DNA of 64,000 bases from contig WOAB01000878.1 in assembly GCA_027886185.1 (NCBI GenBank), positions 1,686,001-1,750,000 on the forward strand, written 5' to 3'. This document shows positions 44,421 to 55,620 of this stretch, piece after piece (position 1 is the stretch's first letter; each line of letters opens with the position of its first letter). The DNA is from Rheum nobile. Its lineage: Eukaryota > Streptophyta > Magnoliopsida > Caryophyllales > Polygonaceae. The position numbers were made by a program, and so were the translations under genes. The notes beneath the pieces are model-generated. The model was not told the origin of the DNA, did not search any database, and was given only the letters and a program-made list of their open reading frames with translations.

Positions 44421-46000
44421 TGTATGGTATGTAGATACGTCATTGTAATAAATTATTTGAGACACTCTCTTTTAGCCCAAACTCAATGCTGTTACACCGC
44501 TCCATTAGCCTCCAAATACTTGATGAAGATGCATTGGATGAAAATATATCAAAACATACTATATGCACCATAAAAAGTAAATATTCATTACATCTAAGTA
44601 CATATATGAGTCATTTGGTTGAATTCAATTATGTAGTCTTCAAAAAATAAGCCTATTATGTAACTATACCAATATATACATTGTTACTTGATAGTGATTC
44701 GATATACGAGACACATACATTACATAGAGAGAGAGAGTGAGATTGTGGCTGAGAATCTGGTCTCACCAACCGTAAAAAATAAAACAGAAATGCTGATCGA
44801 CACTGGGAGATGTACAAAGGAGCTTATATTAAAATAGAACAGGGTGTGTGAGATTTAAATTAGCAGATAGACACGTCGCAAAATTCGAAATTGTACGTTG
44901 TGTGTTACTGGCAATTGTACACGTACGTGGTAGGTATAGCTATTAGGTAGAGATGGATCTTTGTTACTTTACTCATACACGTGAAAATCTCAATCTCACT
45001 CTTGTGAGATCATTAACATTAATTAACCCAATCTCTATGCACGAACTCCACTTTCACTTATATGTATATATATATATATATATATGCATCATTCATCGAT
45101 AGTGATTGGTCTGTGCACAAAACGGAGTTTATATTCTTTTTCATTTTTAAATCCTTTCCCTTGAAAATTAGTTGTTGGTACTCCTGCGACGTCAATAATT
45201 GCGCGCGCGCGCGCAAAGGAAAAAGATTAATGTTTACCCACCGGATTGTCTTTCCAATTTTCACTGCATAGGTGTGAAACTGTGAATAGCATTAATTCAT
45301 GTCTTCCTATAAAACGCCCCCTCACATGCACCAAATAACTTATGATATTTAAATAAAAATAGGTAAACGTTACAAATGGTAAGATCCAAATCATCCACTA
45401 ATAGTAAATGTTATTTGTGTACTAATGTTGTATTATTGTATGCACAGATCCACAATCTTTCATGAGTCATGAGTCACCCACCCTTTAGCGTGGGGCGCTA
45501 GCTAGCTACCTGCTTAAGGGAGTGTAGCAGGCCTTGTAACAGCTGCCTCAACCATGTCTACTAATTTTTATATTTTGCACTTTAACTAATACTAATATAT
45601 ATAAAATCTTCAAAGCTTAGCGGTAAGTATTAGTATTACACCACGAGATCACGAGTTCAAATTCTCCTCTCTCGATATAATATATGGCCTAGTGTTTTTT
45701 TATAGAAAAAAATAGTATTAATATATATTAGTTCTAAATACATAAGAGTATAGAGTACATGTAAGAAAGGAAGCCCTTATACATACTTTACAAGCCAAAT
45801 CCCTCCCGCTAGCTATTTCATGTTATTCGATGGGTGCATCCTTTTTATTTTTAAAGTCTTGATTAATGGTACTTATCCTTACTAATATATAAATATATAT
45901 TTTTAAGCACACACTTATCTTATCATATATGTATGGACTATGGAATGCAACGTTGGTTATGTGTTAATTAAGATTTTAAATGCTGATGGTGTGTGGGTGC
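44421..46000. other. Intergenic DNA between tRNA-Asn and the copia element
   Basis: AT-rich, with no supported protein frame. It holds a TA run (about 45061-45085), a GC run (about 45200-45214) and a possible SINE remnant at 45605-45720. Confidence 0.4.
45605..45720 (+). repeat. Possible tRNA-derived SINE remnant
   Basis: GCTTAGCGGTAAGTATTAG resembles a Pol III box A, and GATCACGAGTTCAAATTCTC 40 bp on resembles a degenerate box B. A T-rich, then A-rich tail follows. No clear target duplication was found, so it may be chance. Confidence 0.35.
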
Positions 46001-46323
46001 TGTTAGATATTTTCTGATTATTTCATATTTCCTTAATTATTTGATATTTCCTAATTTGATTTATCAGTTGCTGAATTTTAGAAATTTATGGGCTGTTAGT
46101 TTAGAGAAAATATTGTACCAGTATGTTAGTGCTGTTAGTGGTTGTAATGGGTCCTAAATTAAGGTTAAGTCAGTTTATGTAATCGCCTATAAAAGGTCGT
46201 TCAATTTCTTAATGAGAATCAAGCCGTATTCAGCCTAATTTCTTCCTCTGTCTATTCTTTCTTCCTGACAAAAAGAAATCCTTCTACTGACAGTTGTTAT
46301 CAGCAGACTGACAATTGTTATCA
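46001..46323 (+). repeat. copia 5' LTR
   Basis: TG...CA LTR of 323 bp with a TATA box (TATAAAAG) at 46188-46195. GACAATTGTTATCAG-type repeats occur near its 3' end. Confidence 0.92.
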
Positions 46324-46324
46324 G

Positions 46325-46335
46325 TGGTATCAGAG
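46325..46335 (+). promoter_or_regulatory. Primer-binding site of the copia element
   Basis: TGGTATCAGAG directly after the 5' LTR, complementary to the 3' end of initiator tRNA-Met. Confidence 0.85.
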
Positions 46336-46415
46336 TTATAATCCTAATTTTTCTCAGATCCTGAGCGTAAACACGTGAGAGATTCACAAAACCAGATTAC
46401 AGTTCTTCTCATCCA

Positions 46416-49400
46416 ATGACTGCCGAATCCAATTACGTGCAAGTCTCTATTCCACGCTTTGATGGTCACTACGATCATCGGAATATGTTGATGGAAAATT
46501 TTCTTCGCTCTAAGGAGAATTGGAGCGTTGTTAATGGTGGAGTGCAAGAACCGGCGGCAAACGCAGTTCTGACAGATGCTCAGAAAACAGATCTGGAGAG
46601 TAGAAGATTGAAGGATTTCAAGGCGAAGAACTACCTCTTCCAAGCCATAGATCGTTCCATCCTAGAAACTATTCTTTGCAAAGATACTTCCAAGGATATA
46701 TGGGACTCTATGAAGAAGAAGTATGAAGGCTCCAACAGAGTGAAGCGTGCACAGCTTCAAGCTTTGAGAGGCGATTTTGAGTCGCTGAGGATGAAGGATA
46801 AGGAGTCTGTCACCAGTTATTTCGGGCGAACGATGGAGATCTGCAACAAGATGAGAAATTATGGTGAGAAGATGACTGATGTCATCATAGTAGAGAAGAT
46901 TTTGCGGAGCATGACGCAGAACTTCAACTATATTGTTTGTTCGATCGAAGAATCGAAAAACATTGATGAGCTCTCTCTTGATGAATTGCAAAGTTCTCTA
47001 CTAGTGCATGAACAAAAGGTGAATAGGAGCTCTATAACAGAGGAGCACGCTTTGAAGGCATCTACCAACACCCAATCCAACAACTTCAGAGAAAGAGGAT
47101 GAGGAAGGGGCCGTGGTAGAGGAAGAGGAAATCGAGAGGATAGAGGAAACAGAGATCATGATTCCAGCAGGAATTTCAGGTCAAATGATGATAATTTCAG
47201 GCCCAATAATGACAGCAGTCAGGGCAAAGGTGACAGAGGCCGAGATTTCGACAAGTCTAAAGTCGAATGTTATAGGTGTCATAAGTTTGGCCATTATGCA
47301 TCTGAATGCTACACCAAACTGCACAAGGAGAAGGAGGAGAACTCGAAGTTTGCTGAAACAAAGGACTCAGAAACTCTGCTGATGACAATCCAAGATGGAA
47401 AGAAGTCTGAAGCAGGTGTTTGGTTTGTGGATACAGGTTGTAGTAACCACATGAGTGGAAGTAAGTCTTCTTTCTCTTATTTAGATGAAGATTATCATTC
47501 TACTGTAAAATTTGGGGATGAATCTTTTATGAAAGTGATGGGGAAAGGAGATATCAGGATAAAAGCCAAGAATGGTTTTGTGGAGAAAATTTCAGAAGTC
47601 CTATATGTGCCTGATTTGAAGACTAATTTACTGAGTGCTGGCCAATTGCAAAAAAAGGGTTATATTATCACAATTAAGTCAAATACTTGTGAAATTTATG
47701 ATCATGTTAGAGGAGCTATTGCTCTTATTCCAACGAGTTCAAACAGGTTGTTCTCTTTAAACATTGAAAGCATTCAATCTAGTCTGATGGATGAAGTAAG
47801 TGAGTCATCGTGGTTATGACACTTTAGATATGGGCATCTGAATTTTGGAGGGTTGAAGACTCTTCAGCAAAAGAATATGGTAACATGTCTTCCAGAAATC
47901 ACAGCTCATACTCAGGTGTGTGAAGACTGTGTTGTTAGCAAACAACATCGGACTCAATTTCCCAAGGGGAAATCATGGAGAGCAAGTAAAGTTCTGGAGC
48001 TGGTGCATTCTGATATTTGTGGCCCCATAAAGCCATCTTCTAATGGAGGTAAAAGATATGTAATTACTTTTACTGATGATTTTTCCAGAAAAAATGTGGG
48101 TTCATTTCTTACAGGAAAAATCAAAAGCATTTACTGCTTTCAAAAGCTTCAAAGCTCTGGTGGAAAATGAAGCAGAAAGATCCATCAAAACACTTAGAAC
48201 AGATCGGGGTGGTGAGTACTGCTCAAAGGAGTTTGAAGCATTCTGTGAAGAGAAAGGGATTCGAAGAGAGCTTACAACTGCATATACACCGCAACAAAAT
48301 GGTGTTTCTGAGAGGAAGAACAGAACAATCCTCAACATGGTGAGAAGCTTGTTGACAAGAGGCAAAGTCCCAAAGAATTTCTGGCCGGAAGCGATAAATT
48401 GGAGTGTTTATGTTCTGAATAGAAGCCCAACCTTTGCTGTTCAGAATATGACACCAGAAGAAGCCTGGAGTGGTAGAAAACCAGCAGTAGATCACTTTCG
48501 GATTTTTGGCTGCATTACATATGCTCATGTTCCTGATGTCAAGAGGAAGAAGCTTGATGACAAGGCTGAGAAATGTGTCTTTCTTGGAGTAAGTGAGATA
48601 TCAAAGGCATACAAATTATACAATCCACTTACAAAGAAGATTGTGACTAACAAAGATGTGTTCTTTGATGAAGAAAACACTTGGGATTGGAATAGGCAAC
48701 AGCCTACCCAAGTCGTTTATGACAATGACGTTGAAAGTTCAACAAATGTCAGCCAGCCAGAAGAAAATGTCAGCCATCCAGAAGAAAATGTCGGTCCAAG
48801 CACAACAATTGTCAGTCCGAGAATAACAAATGTCAGTCTGACAACAACAAATGTCAGTCCGACAATTGCCCAGCCTAATCCAGCAGAAACTCAATTTATT
48901 CGGCATGTCAGAAGGAGGCCGAATTGGATGGGAGATTTTGAGGTAACTGGATTAAATGATCAGTCTACTTACTTTGCTTTGTTTGCTGATTGTGATCCTA
49001 CAAGTTTTGAAAGTGTTGTCAAAGAAGAAATATGGCAAAAGGCCATGGATGCTGAGATTGATGCTATTGAAAGAAATGACACATGGGAGTTGTGCAATCT
49101 ACCAGAAGGTCACAAGACCATTGGTGTGAAGTGGGTCTTCAAAACAAAGCTAAAAGAGAATGGAGAAGTTGACAAGTATAAAGCTCGCTTGGTAGCAAAG
49201 GGATACAAGCAAGAGTATGGGGTTGACTATACAGAAGTATTTTCCCCGGTGGCAAGGCATGACACAATCAGATTGGTGGTTGCATTGGCTGCTCAGAATT
49301 CTTGGCCAATTTTCCAGCTTGATGTCAAATCAGCTTTCTTACATGGATACTTAGATGAACAAGTATTTGTTGATCAACCACCTGGTTATGTTAAATCTGA

Positions 49401-50451
49401 AAATGAGCATAAAGTTTACAGGTTAAAGAAAGATCTTTATGGGCTAAAGCAAGCTCTAAGGGCATGGTATAGTCGCATTAAAGGCTATTTCTTGAAAGAA
49501 GGTTTCATAAAGTGTCCTTATGAGCATACACTCTTTGTTAAGAGTGGAGATAAGGGGAAAATGCTCATTGTCTGCTTGTATGTTGATGATTTGCTATTTA
49601 CTGGAAATTGTGTTGTCATGTTTAAGGAGTTCAAGAGGTCTATGATGAATGAGTTTGAAATGTTAGATCTTGGTATGATGCACTACTTTCTTGGCATAGA
49701 AGTAGTACAATCAGGTGATGGAATTTTTATGTCCCAAAAGAAGTATGTTGGAGATATTCTGAAAAGGTTTCAGATGTAGGATTGCAATCCTGTTAATACT
49801 CCAGTTGAGTGTGGTTTCAAGCTACACAAAGATCATGAAGGAAAGAAGGTGGACATCACACTCTACAAGCAAATTGTGGGAAGTTTGATGTATTTGACTG
49901 CCACAAGACCGGATATTATGTATGATATCAGCTTGATTAGTAGATACATGGAGAATCCTACTGAAATGCATTTGCTGGCTGCTAAGAGAATCCTTCGGTA
50001 CTTACAAGGAATCGAGGATTTTGGCCTGAACTACAAGAAAGGTGACCTGACAAATTTTTTGGGATTTACTGACAATGATTATGCAGGAGATCAAGATGAC
50101 AAGAAAAGCACTTCCGGGTATGTGTTTATGCTTGGTACAACTGCTATTTCTTGGATGTCAAAGAAGCAACCTATTGTCACTTTGTCAAGCATGGAAGCAG
50201 AGTTTGTTGTAGCAACAATTGGTGCTTGTCAGACCATATGGCTGAGGAAAGTTCTTGAAGAGCTGAATTTCAAGCAGCCAGAACCAACTGAGATCTATTG
50301 TGACAACAGTTCATCAATCAAGTTGTCAAAGAATCCAATTATACATGGTAGAAAACAGGTGGCTGATATCTTCACCAAACCACTCAAAAAGGAGTCATTC
50401 ATGAAACTCAGGAAGCTACTTGGTCTTTGCAGTATCAAAGTATTAAACTGA
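46416..50451 (+). pseudogene. copia Gag-Pol, interrupted
   Basis: A single ancestral frame starts MTAESNYVQVSIPRFDGHYD. Gag (to about 47100) is followed by an Arg/Gly-rich stretch and one CCHC knuckle (CYRCHKFGHYASEC near 47270). Then come protease (WFVDTGCSNHMSG near 47420), the integrase zinc region (GHLNFGG, CEDCVVSKQHR) and core (HSDICGP, TDRGGEYCS, PQQNGVSERKNRT), RT (LDVKSAFLHG, CLYVDDLLFTG near 49575) and RNase H. Lesions are TGA at 47100 and 47817 (the latter at a Trp position), one extra A in the run near 48090, and TAG at 49777. RNase H also lacks about 80 bp between NPIIHGR and KQVADIFTKPL, without loss of frame. The copy cannot mobilise itself. Confidence 0.9.
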
Positions 50452-50481
50452 TGTTAGCAAATTTCAGTTTAAGGGAGGATT

Positions 50482-50804
50482 TGTTAGATATTTCCTGATT
50501 ATTTCATATTTTCTTAATTATTTGATATTTCCTAATTTGATTTATCAGTTGCTGAATTTTAGGAATTTATGGGCTGTTAGTTTAGAGAAAATATTGCAAC
50601 AGTATGTTAATGCTGTTAGTGGTTGTAATGGGTCCTAAATTAAGGTTAAGTCAGTTTATGTAATCGCCTATAAAAGGCCGTTCAATTTCTTAATGAGAAT
50701 CAAGCCGTATTCAGCCTAATTTCTTCCTCTGTCTATTCTTTCTTTCTGGCAAAAAGAAATTCTTCTTCTGACAATTGTTATCAGCAGACTGACAATTGTT
50801 ATCA
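50482..50804 (+). repeat. copia 3' LTR
   Basis: 323-bp LTR preceded by AAGGGAGGATT. It matches the 5' copy with few substitutions. Confidence 0.92.
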
Positions 50805-51192
50805 GGTACGTGATCAGTAACTAAGACTGCGTGCCAAATTGAGCTAACTCTACAGGCTGGTTTATAAAGATAGGACCGTTAAGAGTAATTCATGAACGGT
50901 ACATTAGCCACGTACATACTTTTTTGCTAACACTATTAACGTACATAACATACCATGAACGGTACATTAGCCACGTACATTCCAGTTCAATATCAGCTAA
51001 CACTATTAACGTACATAACATACCACTTAAAATTTTGTAGTTACATGTTTCAATAACAACCCACAAAATGCAATAAGTATGGCAAGTGATCGAATAAGTG
51101 ATCGATCTCGATCAAGACCCAACATAGTCACGTGTTATAAGGTTAATTTAGGACATTAATTTAAAACACTATAAGGTACAACTCGATCGTAG
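50805..51192. other. Intergenic DNA with a short duplicated segment
   Basis: No gene. A stretch containing CATGAACGGTACATTAGCCA and then CACTATTAACGTACATAACA occurs twice, near 50890-50955 and 50953-51025. Confidence 0.5.
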
Positions 51193-51204
51193 CAATACCA
51201 CTTT

Positions 51205-51440
51205 TTTTTTTATGACAGGAAACCCACCACTTACGGGATGGTAAATCCCGGGCTCGTGACTTAGCCGGCAAAGGCTACGAACCTGGTAAACCGACTTGTG
51301 TCGACCGGCTCGATCTAATAACAAGGAGCATAGTAAACCTTAGAAATTAACCCAAAGAAGGGGGGCCGGCATGGATCGAACCCGAGACCTACCCATATCC
51401 CTCCATGCCCCTTACCACCAGGCCACCACCGAAGTGGCAA
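51205..51440 (-). mobile_element. tRNA-derived SINE
   Basis: A 236-bp minus-strand element flanked by a perfect 12-bp duplication CAATACCACTTT (51193-51204 and 51441-51452). Read on the minus strand it begins near a box A-like TGGCCTGGTGGTAAGG, has the box B motif GGTTCGATCC about 35 bp on, and ends in an A run. It has no coding capacity and relies on LINE enzymes. Confidence 0.85.
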
Positions 51441-51652
51441 CAATACCACTTTGTTGAAAAGTAAGCAAACACCCAAAATTTACACCCTGGAAAAATGGAA
51501 AAATGGAGAGAATCAGAGAATAGGCTAGTACATATAGTTGGCTAGCTAGCTAGATTTATGCACGAGTATATGTATAGGTTTACATTTTGAGTACTACTCC
51601 CTCCGTCTTCTCAGTTTATAAGCCCCATTTTTCATTTCGGATGTCCAAAAAT

Positions 51653-52446
51653 ATAAGTCTCATTTCAACTTTTTTCCATTTTTGTCTACTTTTTTATTCC
51701 ACATCTATCCTTATAAAATCTTAACAATCCCTAAATTATTCCCTTTTAATTTTGTTTTTTTTTCTCCCCTCAACTACTCTCTTCATCTACCCATAATTAC
51801 TCCCTCCATTTATACTCCCACCCACCGGCTCACATACCCCAATTATACTCCCACCCCATTTCTAAAACTCTCTAAAGAACTCTCTCCTCTCAACCAAGAA
51901 CCCTAGCCCAAAACCTAAACCACTCTCCTCCGCCGCTCTCACTAAACTCTCTCAAGAACTCTCTCCTCTCTGCAGAACCTAATTTCTGTCTTTTTGATCT
52001 TCATCTCTTCGCCTCTTGTAATTGGATCTCTCATCTATGTCCCCAGATCTCCATTGTGGTGAATCTCGCCTAATTGGATCTCTCATCTCTGTCCCCAGAT
52101 CTCCATTGTGGTGAATCTCGCCTTCAACAGATTCAGTTGTGGTGAATCTCGCCTAATTTCTCATGGATCTTCGCCTCTTGTGGTGAATCGCTCTCTGCAT
52201 GTCCCTGTTTTCCTCTCTTTGTGCTTAATCGCTCCAGATCCTACATTTTTCTCTTACCTCTGCAAATCTTAAGAACCCTAAAATGAGTGACACAACTGCG
52301 GATCGATTATTTGCAATCGATAGTCCCCTGAGTTTTTCTTCTTCTGAAGAGTTTGTGTGCCCTGAATTTCCACACTGTTTGGGGCCCTGATTGCTTACCC
52401 ATGCATTGCTACACTTCTCCCACACGGTCTGTTGAAGGCGATCTTG
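51653..52446. other. Left interior of the mariner-like region, no gene seen
   Basis: Pyrimidine-rich at first, with two near-identical copies of TCTCATCTATGTCCCCAGAT followed by TCCATTGTGGTGAATCTCGC (near 52030 and 52084). It looks like untranslated leader sequence. No conserved protein was recognised. Confidence 0.4.
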
Positions 52447-52451
52447 AAACC

Positions 52452-53802
52452 TGATCGGCACTATTTTGTAGTGCATTTTTAAGGGTTGTTACCAGGTTCA
52501 GGTGCCATTTGGATGGATTTAGTGCACAACTGTGGATTATGGAGTTACCCAAGAAGTGTGGATTTGGTGGTCTGGAGAAGCAAATTGAAGATATCCAGAG
52601 GAAGAAGAGTTGACCACTGAGGAGACGAAGAAGAACCAAGGAGAGAGTCCACACGAGAATAGAAGAACAATGTTCTGAATTCAATTGGTTTGTTCTCTCT
52701 ACTCAGATGTCCAAATGGAGTGATTCCAATTCGAGGAGTTAGATCTTGAAGTCTACTACAAGTCCTCAAAATATGAGCGCAGTCCGAGTTGGGAATCAAA
52801 AGTTATGGTGTTTTTACGGAAGTGTCGCAGGAGGTGAACCGAAGAAATCTCAGCGGCGACCGCCGCCGCCGTCAGAAGTGACCCGAGCTTTTATTTCATT
52901 ATTTTATTATTATTAAGTATTTTTATGATTTCGTTTTAATTTATCTTTAGAGATCTTATTATCTTTAGTATTTAAGGATAGAGGGAAGACTTGTTTCCTA
53001 TCTAACCCTACTTTCATCTTTTCTACTTTCTACGTATTTTGCTATGAAGAACTAAGCCTTCCTGGCTTAGTCATACAACTGAAGCTTTCTTTTTGATAAA
53101 GTTGTGAGATTTTCGTTCCTTATCTATCGCATGGATTTTATCTGTTCTCTTGCTTGAATTGCTTATGATTAATATTGACAGTTTCTAGCATGCGCAACTA
53201 GGTATTGTCTCTATTGATTGATTGCTAGATTTAGATTGTTACTGGTTGAGCATATCTTTATCGGAGTAGCAACTGCATCATACTAGTATCTGGTTGTGCT
53301 AGTCTTATGTAGAAGAGAATTGATTTGCATTCTAGGATAAAAGCTGGTTGTTTTATGCTAGATTGTATCCTAATTATATTCCTAGGCTTAATGTTGCTGT
53401 TAAACTGAATCTTGATGGTTTCATGGTTGTTTAATTAGTTAGTGCTATAAGTATATGGTTGTGCTTGTAGTTACTTTAGAAAAGGAATAGGAATTTCCAT
53501 TGCATGAGATATTGAATGATTATCTATGATCAACTTATCATACGAATAGTGGATGTTTGTTTGGCTGAGCTATTTCCCCAATTACTGAATTCATCATCTT
53601 TCGTTTGTTTGCTTTTGCATGCTTAGTGATTCTAAAACATACAAAACCTCCCTCTAGTTACTAAAAGATTGACATAGAAATTATACATAAAGATAGAATC
53701 TGTCTCCTTGTGGACTCGACCCTTACTTACTTAGGACTACGGTTTAAGGTTTGTTTGGATTACTTGCATAGCAGTAATTAGCACGACAATTTGCTGTTAT
53801 CA
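52452..53802. repeat. Solo LTR, copy 2
   Basis: 1351 bp beginning TGATCGGCAC and ending TGTTATCA, with a perfect 5-bp duplication AAACC (52447-52451 and 53803-53807). It is homologous to 827-2241. No internal retrotransposon sequence is present, so it arose by recombination between two LTRs of one element. Confidence 0.8.
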
Positions 53803-54572
53803 AAACCCTAGAAGATGGTGTTGTTGACCAGCCTCTTCCAACGCCCCTTGATGTTGTGGATGCGAAACCAGTTGAGGCTGTAGATGCCGATCCAGTTGAT
53901 GGTGATGAGGTTTTTGTCCCTGACCCCGAGGATCCTGATGACGTAGTTGTTGGCGACTCTCTCTCTGATGAGGATGCAAACAGTGCATGCTAAGTCCCCT
54001 GACTATTTTCTCTGTTTATGATGTTGTTGATTCTGTTATCTTGTTTATTATGTTCTGCTGTTTTATGGATGAATCTGGTTGATTGTCTCTCTTGTGTTGT
54101 GCTCATCTGAGATTAAGGATAGTTGGTATTGTTGCATGCATGGTTGATTGTCTCTCTTGGCTTGTGCTCAGTGGATGATGAATGTTGATGAATGGTGATC
54201 TTTATGATGAGTACTGATGATGATATGTTGTTGTTGCTCATGAGAAACGAGTTTCTGCTCTCTGTAAAGTGGATTGTGTGTGTTGTCTTTTGGTCTCTGT
54301 AAGCAAGTGGATTGTGTCTGTTTTTGTTGATTTTGAGGCCCTCTGTTGTTGTTGCTCATGATTAGATGCATGATTTGTTTGAAGTCCCTGTTAAAGGCAT
54401 GATTCTTGATCTCTGTTAAAGGCATGATTCTGTTAAAGGCATGATTCTTGATGATTGGCTTGGTGTTTGTCAAGGCCCCTTCTCCTGTGATGTTTAGAAA
54501 GCATGATTATTGATGGTTGTCTTGGTCTGTTGTGATCATTCATGATTGTTCACTTCTCCAGTTGTACTTCAG

Positions 54573-54633
54573 TTTCTGCCTTAATTCTTGTGCTATTTTG
54601 CAAATATTGCTTATAAACTGGGACAGTGGGAGT
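54573..54633. repeat. Second copy of a mariner terminal sequence
   Basis: TTTCTGCCTTAATTCTTGTG and GCTTATAAACTGGGACAGTG match the right end at 57626-57692 in the same orientation, with a small deletion. With 51597 it could bound a shorter element (about 1.7 kb without the solo LTR). Confidence 0.7.
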
Positions 54634-54637
54634 AGTA

Positions 54638-55140
54638 ATCAAACAATGATGAAGTCTTGTTGAACTGAGATGCATGTTCCTTCCATTTGACTGCATTAAA
54701 ATGTCATAGGAAACCAGTTGATGTTGACTGAATGAGGCTTATGGTGCTCTTAGTGTTTTGTCAATAGGCATGTGTCAGTGATAGTAGGGGACATCTGAGT
54801 TTAAAACTGATCAATGATGAAGTCTTATTGAACTGAGATGCATGTTCCTTTCATTTGACTACATTAAAATGCCCTAGGAAACCAGTTTACATTAACTATA
54901 TGGGGCTTATGGGTATCCTAGTGTAGCTTTCATGGAGTTGTGTTACTGATGGTAGGGGAGACCTGAGATTATATATTTTTAATCAATGATGAATCCTTAA
55001 AAAAACTAAGATACAACTTCATGAAATTTGTCTACATTAGGGTGCTATGAGAAATCAGTTGATGTTGAATGAATAAGGCTTAGGGTATTCTTAGTGTTTT
55101 GTCAATGGAAATGTGTCAGTGATAGTAGGGGACATCTGAG
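54638..55140. repeat. Tandem repeat, three units of about 170 bp
   Basis: Each unit begins near ATCAATGATGAAGTC (54644, 54812, 54984) and ends with a block like GATAGTAGGGGACATCTGAG. Spacings are 168 and 172 bp. Units 1 and 2 are closest; unit 3 is more diverged. Confidence 0.85.
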
Positions 55141-55194
55141 ATCAAACTATTCTATCATTTTTTTCTTTGATTATGTTTCTAAGTTGTTAATGTC

Positions 55195-55350
55195 TTGCTT
55201 ATGTAAATGCATGTTTAATTGTTGTTTTGGTCCCTTGCTTCTCATGTTTAAGTGTTGTTTTGATCCATTACTTCTCATGTTTAAGTGTCGTTTAAGTGTC
55301 TTGCTTATCATGTTTAAGTGCATGTTTAAGTGTTGTTCTAAGTGTTGTTT
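55195..55350. repeat. Degenerate short repeats
   Basis: Multiple copies of CATGTTTAAGTG and TGTTGTTTTGGTCC with irregular spacing, downstream of the transposase gene. Confidence 0.6.
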
Positions 55351-55620
55351 TGTAAATGCATGCCAATTTTTTAAGTTAGGATGAAATTGCTGAAGTTCTG
55401 TTTTGGTCCCTTGCTTCTCATGTTCTGTTAAGGAAAACACATATTTCTGCATCTATTCAAAACATGATATGCTTGTACACAAAAAAATGATAACAACTTG
55501 CATGTTTAAACATATGACTTAGGCTAGACAAAAAGAGCACTTAGGCTATACAAAACATGCTATGATATGCTATGCTTGGTCACAAAAAATTATATTCATG
55601 AGTTAAAAAAAGGATTTAGG

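Larger units (their letters stand above)
46001..50804 (+). mobile_element. Ty1/copia LTR retrotransposon
   Basis: A 4.80-kb element with 323-bp LTRs (46001-46323 and 50482-50804) that start TGTTAGATA and end TTATCA. The flanking 5-mers GGTGC and GGTAC differ at one base. A tRNA-Met-type primer site (TGGTATCAGAG) lies one base after the 5' LTR. A purine tract (AAGGGAGGATT) precedes the 3' LTR. Gene order gag, protease, integrase, RT, RNase H defines Ty1/copia. The LTRs differ at few positions, but pol carries three stops, a frameshift and an RNase H deletion. Confidence 0.94.

Noticed and set aside
54638..55140. CRISPR-like array
   Set aside because: Units of about 170 bp repeat along their whole length with no spacer structure, in a plant nuclear transposon.
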